A DNA stretch of 50,520 nucleotides from assembly GCF_000173075.1 (NCBI RefSeq), contig NZ_ABVL01000036.1, forward strand, positions 1 through 50,520, given 5' to 3'. The stretch is from Chthoniobacter flavus Ellin428. GTDB taxonomy: Bacteria; Verrucomicrobiota; Verrucomicrobiia; Chthoniobacterales; Chthoniobacteraceae. The position numbers were made by a program, and so were the translations under genes. Below the pieces are notes generated by a model. It was given only the letters and a program-made list of their open reading frames with translations. It searched no databases and was not told the origin of the DNA. Position 1 is the stretch's first letter, and each line of letters opens with the position of its first letter. Shown piece after piece: positions 50,279-50,520 of this stretch.

Positions 50279-50520
50279 GTAAGCGTTATCCGTAGCGCCA
50301 TCGGAACGGGGTAGTTTCGTAGATTGGGTAGGAGCTACGCTATGCAATCTATGGAGCAGGCCGATCAAGTATTGAAACAGGACGCCCGAGGGCGTGTGTG
50401 GACGCCAGCGGAGCGGCGGGAGGCGGTCCTGGATGAGTTTGAAAGGAGCGGGTTACCGGCGGCGCAGTTTGCCGCCCATGTCGGAGTGAAGTATCCGACC
50501 TTTGCCAGTTGGATGCAGAA
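50279..50520 (+). mobile_element. IS66-family element, left end (cut by window edge)
   Basis: The left terminal repeat begins GTAAGCGTTATCCGTAGC at 50279, matching the GTAAGCG start of IS66-type inverted repeats. It is followed by the first accessory gene. It inserted about 95 bp after the WD40 stop; the rest of the element lies outside. Confidence 0.72.
50342..50520 (+). CDS. IS66 TnpA-like accessory protein, N-terminal part
   Basis: 59 codons are visible before the window ends. The sequence after the start (RVWTPAERREAVLDEFERSG, then LPAAQFAAHVGVKYPTFASW) is a helix-turn-helix of the type found in the small TnpA protein that opens IS66 elements. The upstream inverted repeat and the position support this. 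It is required with TnpB and TnpC for transposition in the IS66 family. Confidence 0.8.
   Translation, partial: MQSMEQADQVLKQDARGRVWTPAERREAVLDEFERSGLPAAQFAAHVGVKYPTFASWMQ

Overview
The window is about 50.5 kb of GC-rich bacterial chromosome, most likely from a Verrucomicrobiota member. The evidence is the gene content: PVC-type heme-binding CxxCH proteins with HEAT repeats, ThuA-cytochrome modules, a PSCyt1/DUF1549/DUF1553 - DUF1501 - WD40 operon, a TIGR04073-type exosortase-associated protein, a DUF4034 lipoprotein and a DcaP-like porin. I cannot place it below phylum. Both edges cut insertion sequences: an IS1634-type transposase on the left and the left end of an IS66-type element on the right. 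I recognised no rRNA, tRNA or CRISPR array.

Layout. 1-4 kb: IS remnant, RHH/PIN toxin-antitoxin pair, secreted protein, PlsC-like acyltransferase between inverted repeats, alpha/beta hydrolase. 4-6.3 kb: TetR regulator divergent from an MFS exporter, with a palindromic operator. 6.5-16 kb: two very large PVC-type cytochrome/HEAT proteins, the second split from its ThuA domain by one base, then a LarA-like racemase. 16-19 kb: a broken PQQ beta-propeller/EF-hand gene and kamA. 19.5-23.3 kb: LemA, then an RHS tip with HINT protease, C-terminal toxin candidate and immunity candidate, joined to a truncated alginate-export porin. 23.5-25.1 kb: ECF42-type sigma factor with its YCII/DGPF partner. 25.2-28.5 kb: a small membrane protein divergent from a two-gene operon. 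28.6-38.4 kb: mixed envelope, oxidoreductase and beta-propeller genes. 38.4-40 kb: RcnA-type nickel/cobalt exporter with a divergent InrS-like sensor. 40-45.2 kb: PAS protein and an RND pump with its adaptor. 45.9-50.2 kb: the PSCyt1/DUF1501/WD40 operon.

The most exciting item is the operon at 25709-28461. Its first gene is a polytopic membrane protein with two motifs, D-x3-H-x12-H and D-x3-H-x13-H, about 79 residues apart. They match in order, residue type and spacing the CuC (Asp-His-His) and CuD (Asn-His-His) copper sites of PmoC/AmoC, the C subunit of particulate methane and ammonia monooxygenases. The second gene overlaps it by four bases. It has PmoB topology (signal peptide, predicted N-terminal His, periplasmic domain, two TM helices, histidine-rich periplasmic domains). 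I infer a remote, apparently uncharacterised copper membrane monooxygenase-like system; substrate and activity are unknown.

A second theme is reading-frame damage. At least four genes (ThuA/cytochrome, PQQ propeller, RHS toxin, probably the RND tail) are broken by single-base indels, and most of these fall in CCGG or CCGGG. That suggests consensus errors at a modified CCGG motif rather than true pseudogenes. A third theme is a set of short-period (6, 7 and 9 bp) degenerate repeats, mostly folded into long inverted repeats and placed directly at gene ends.
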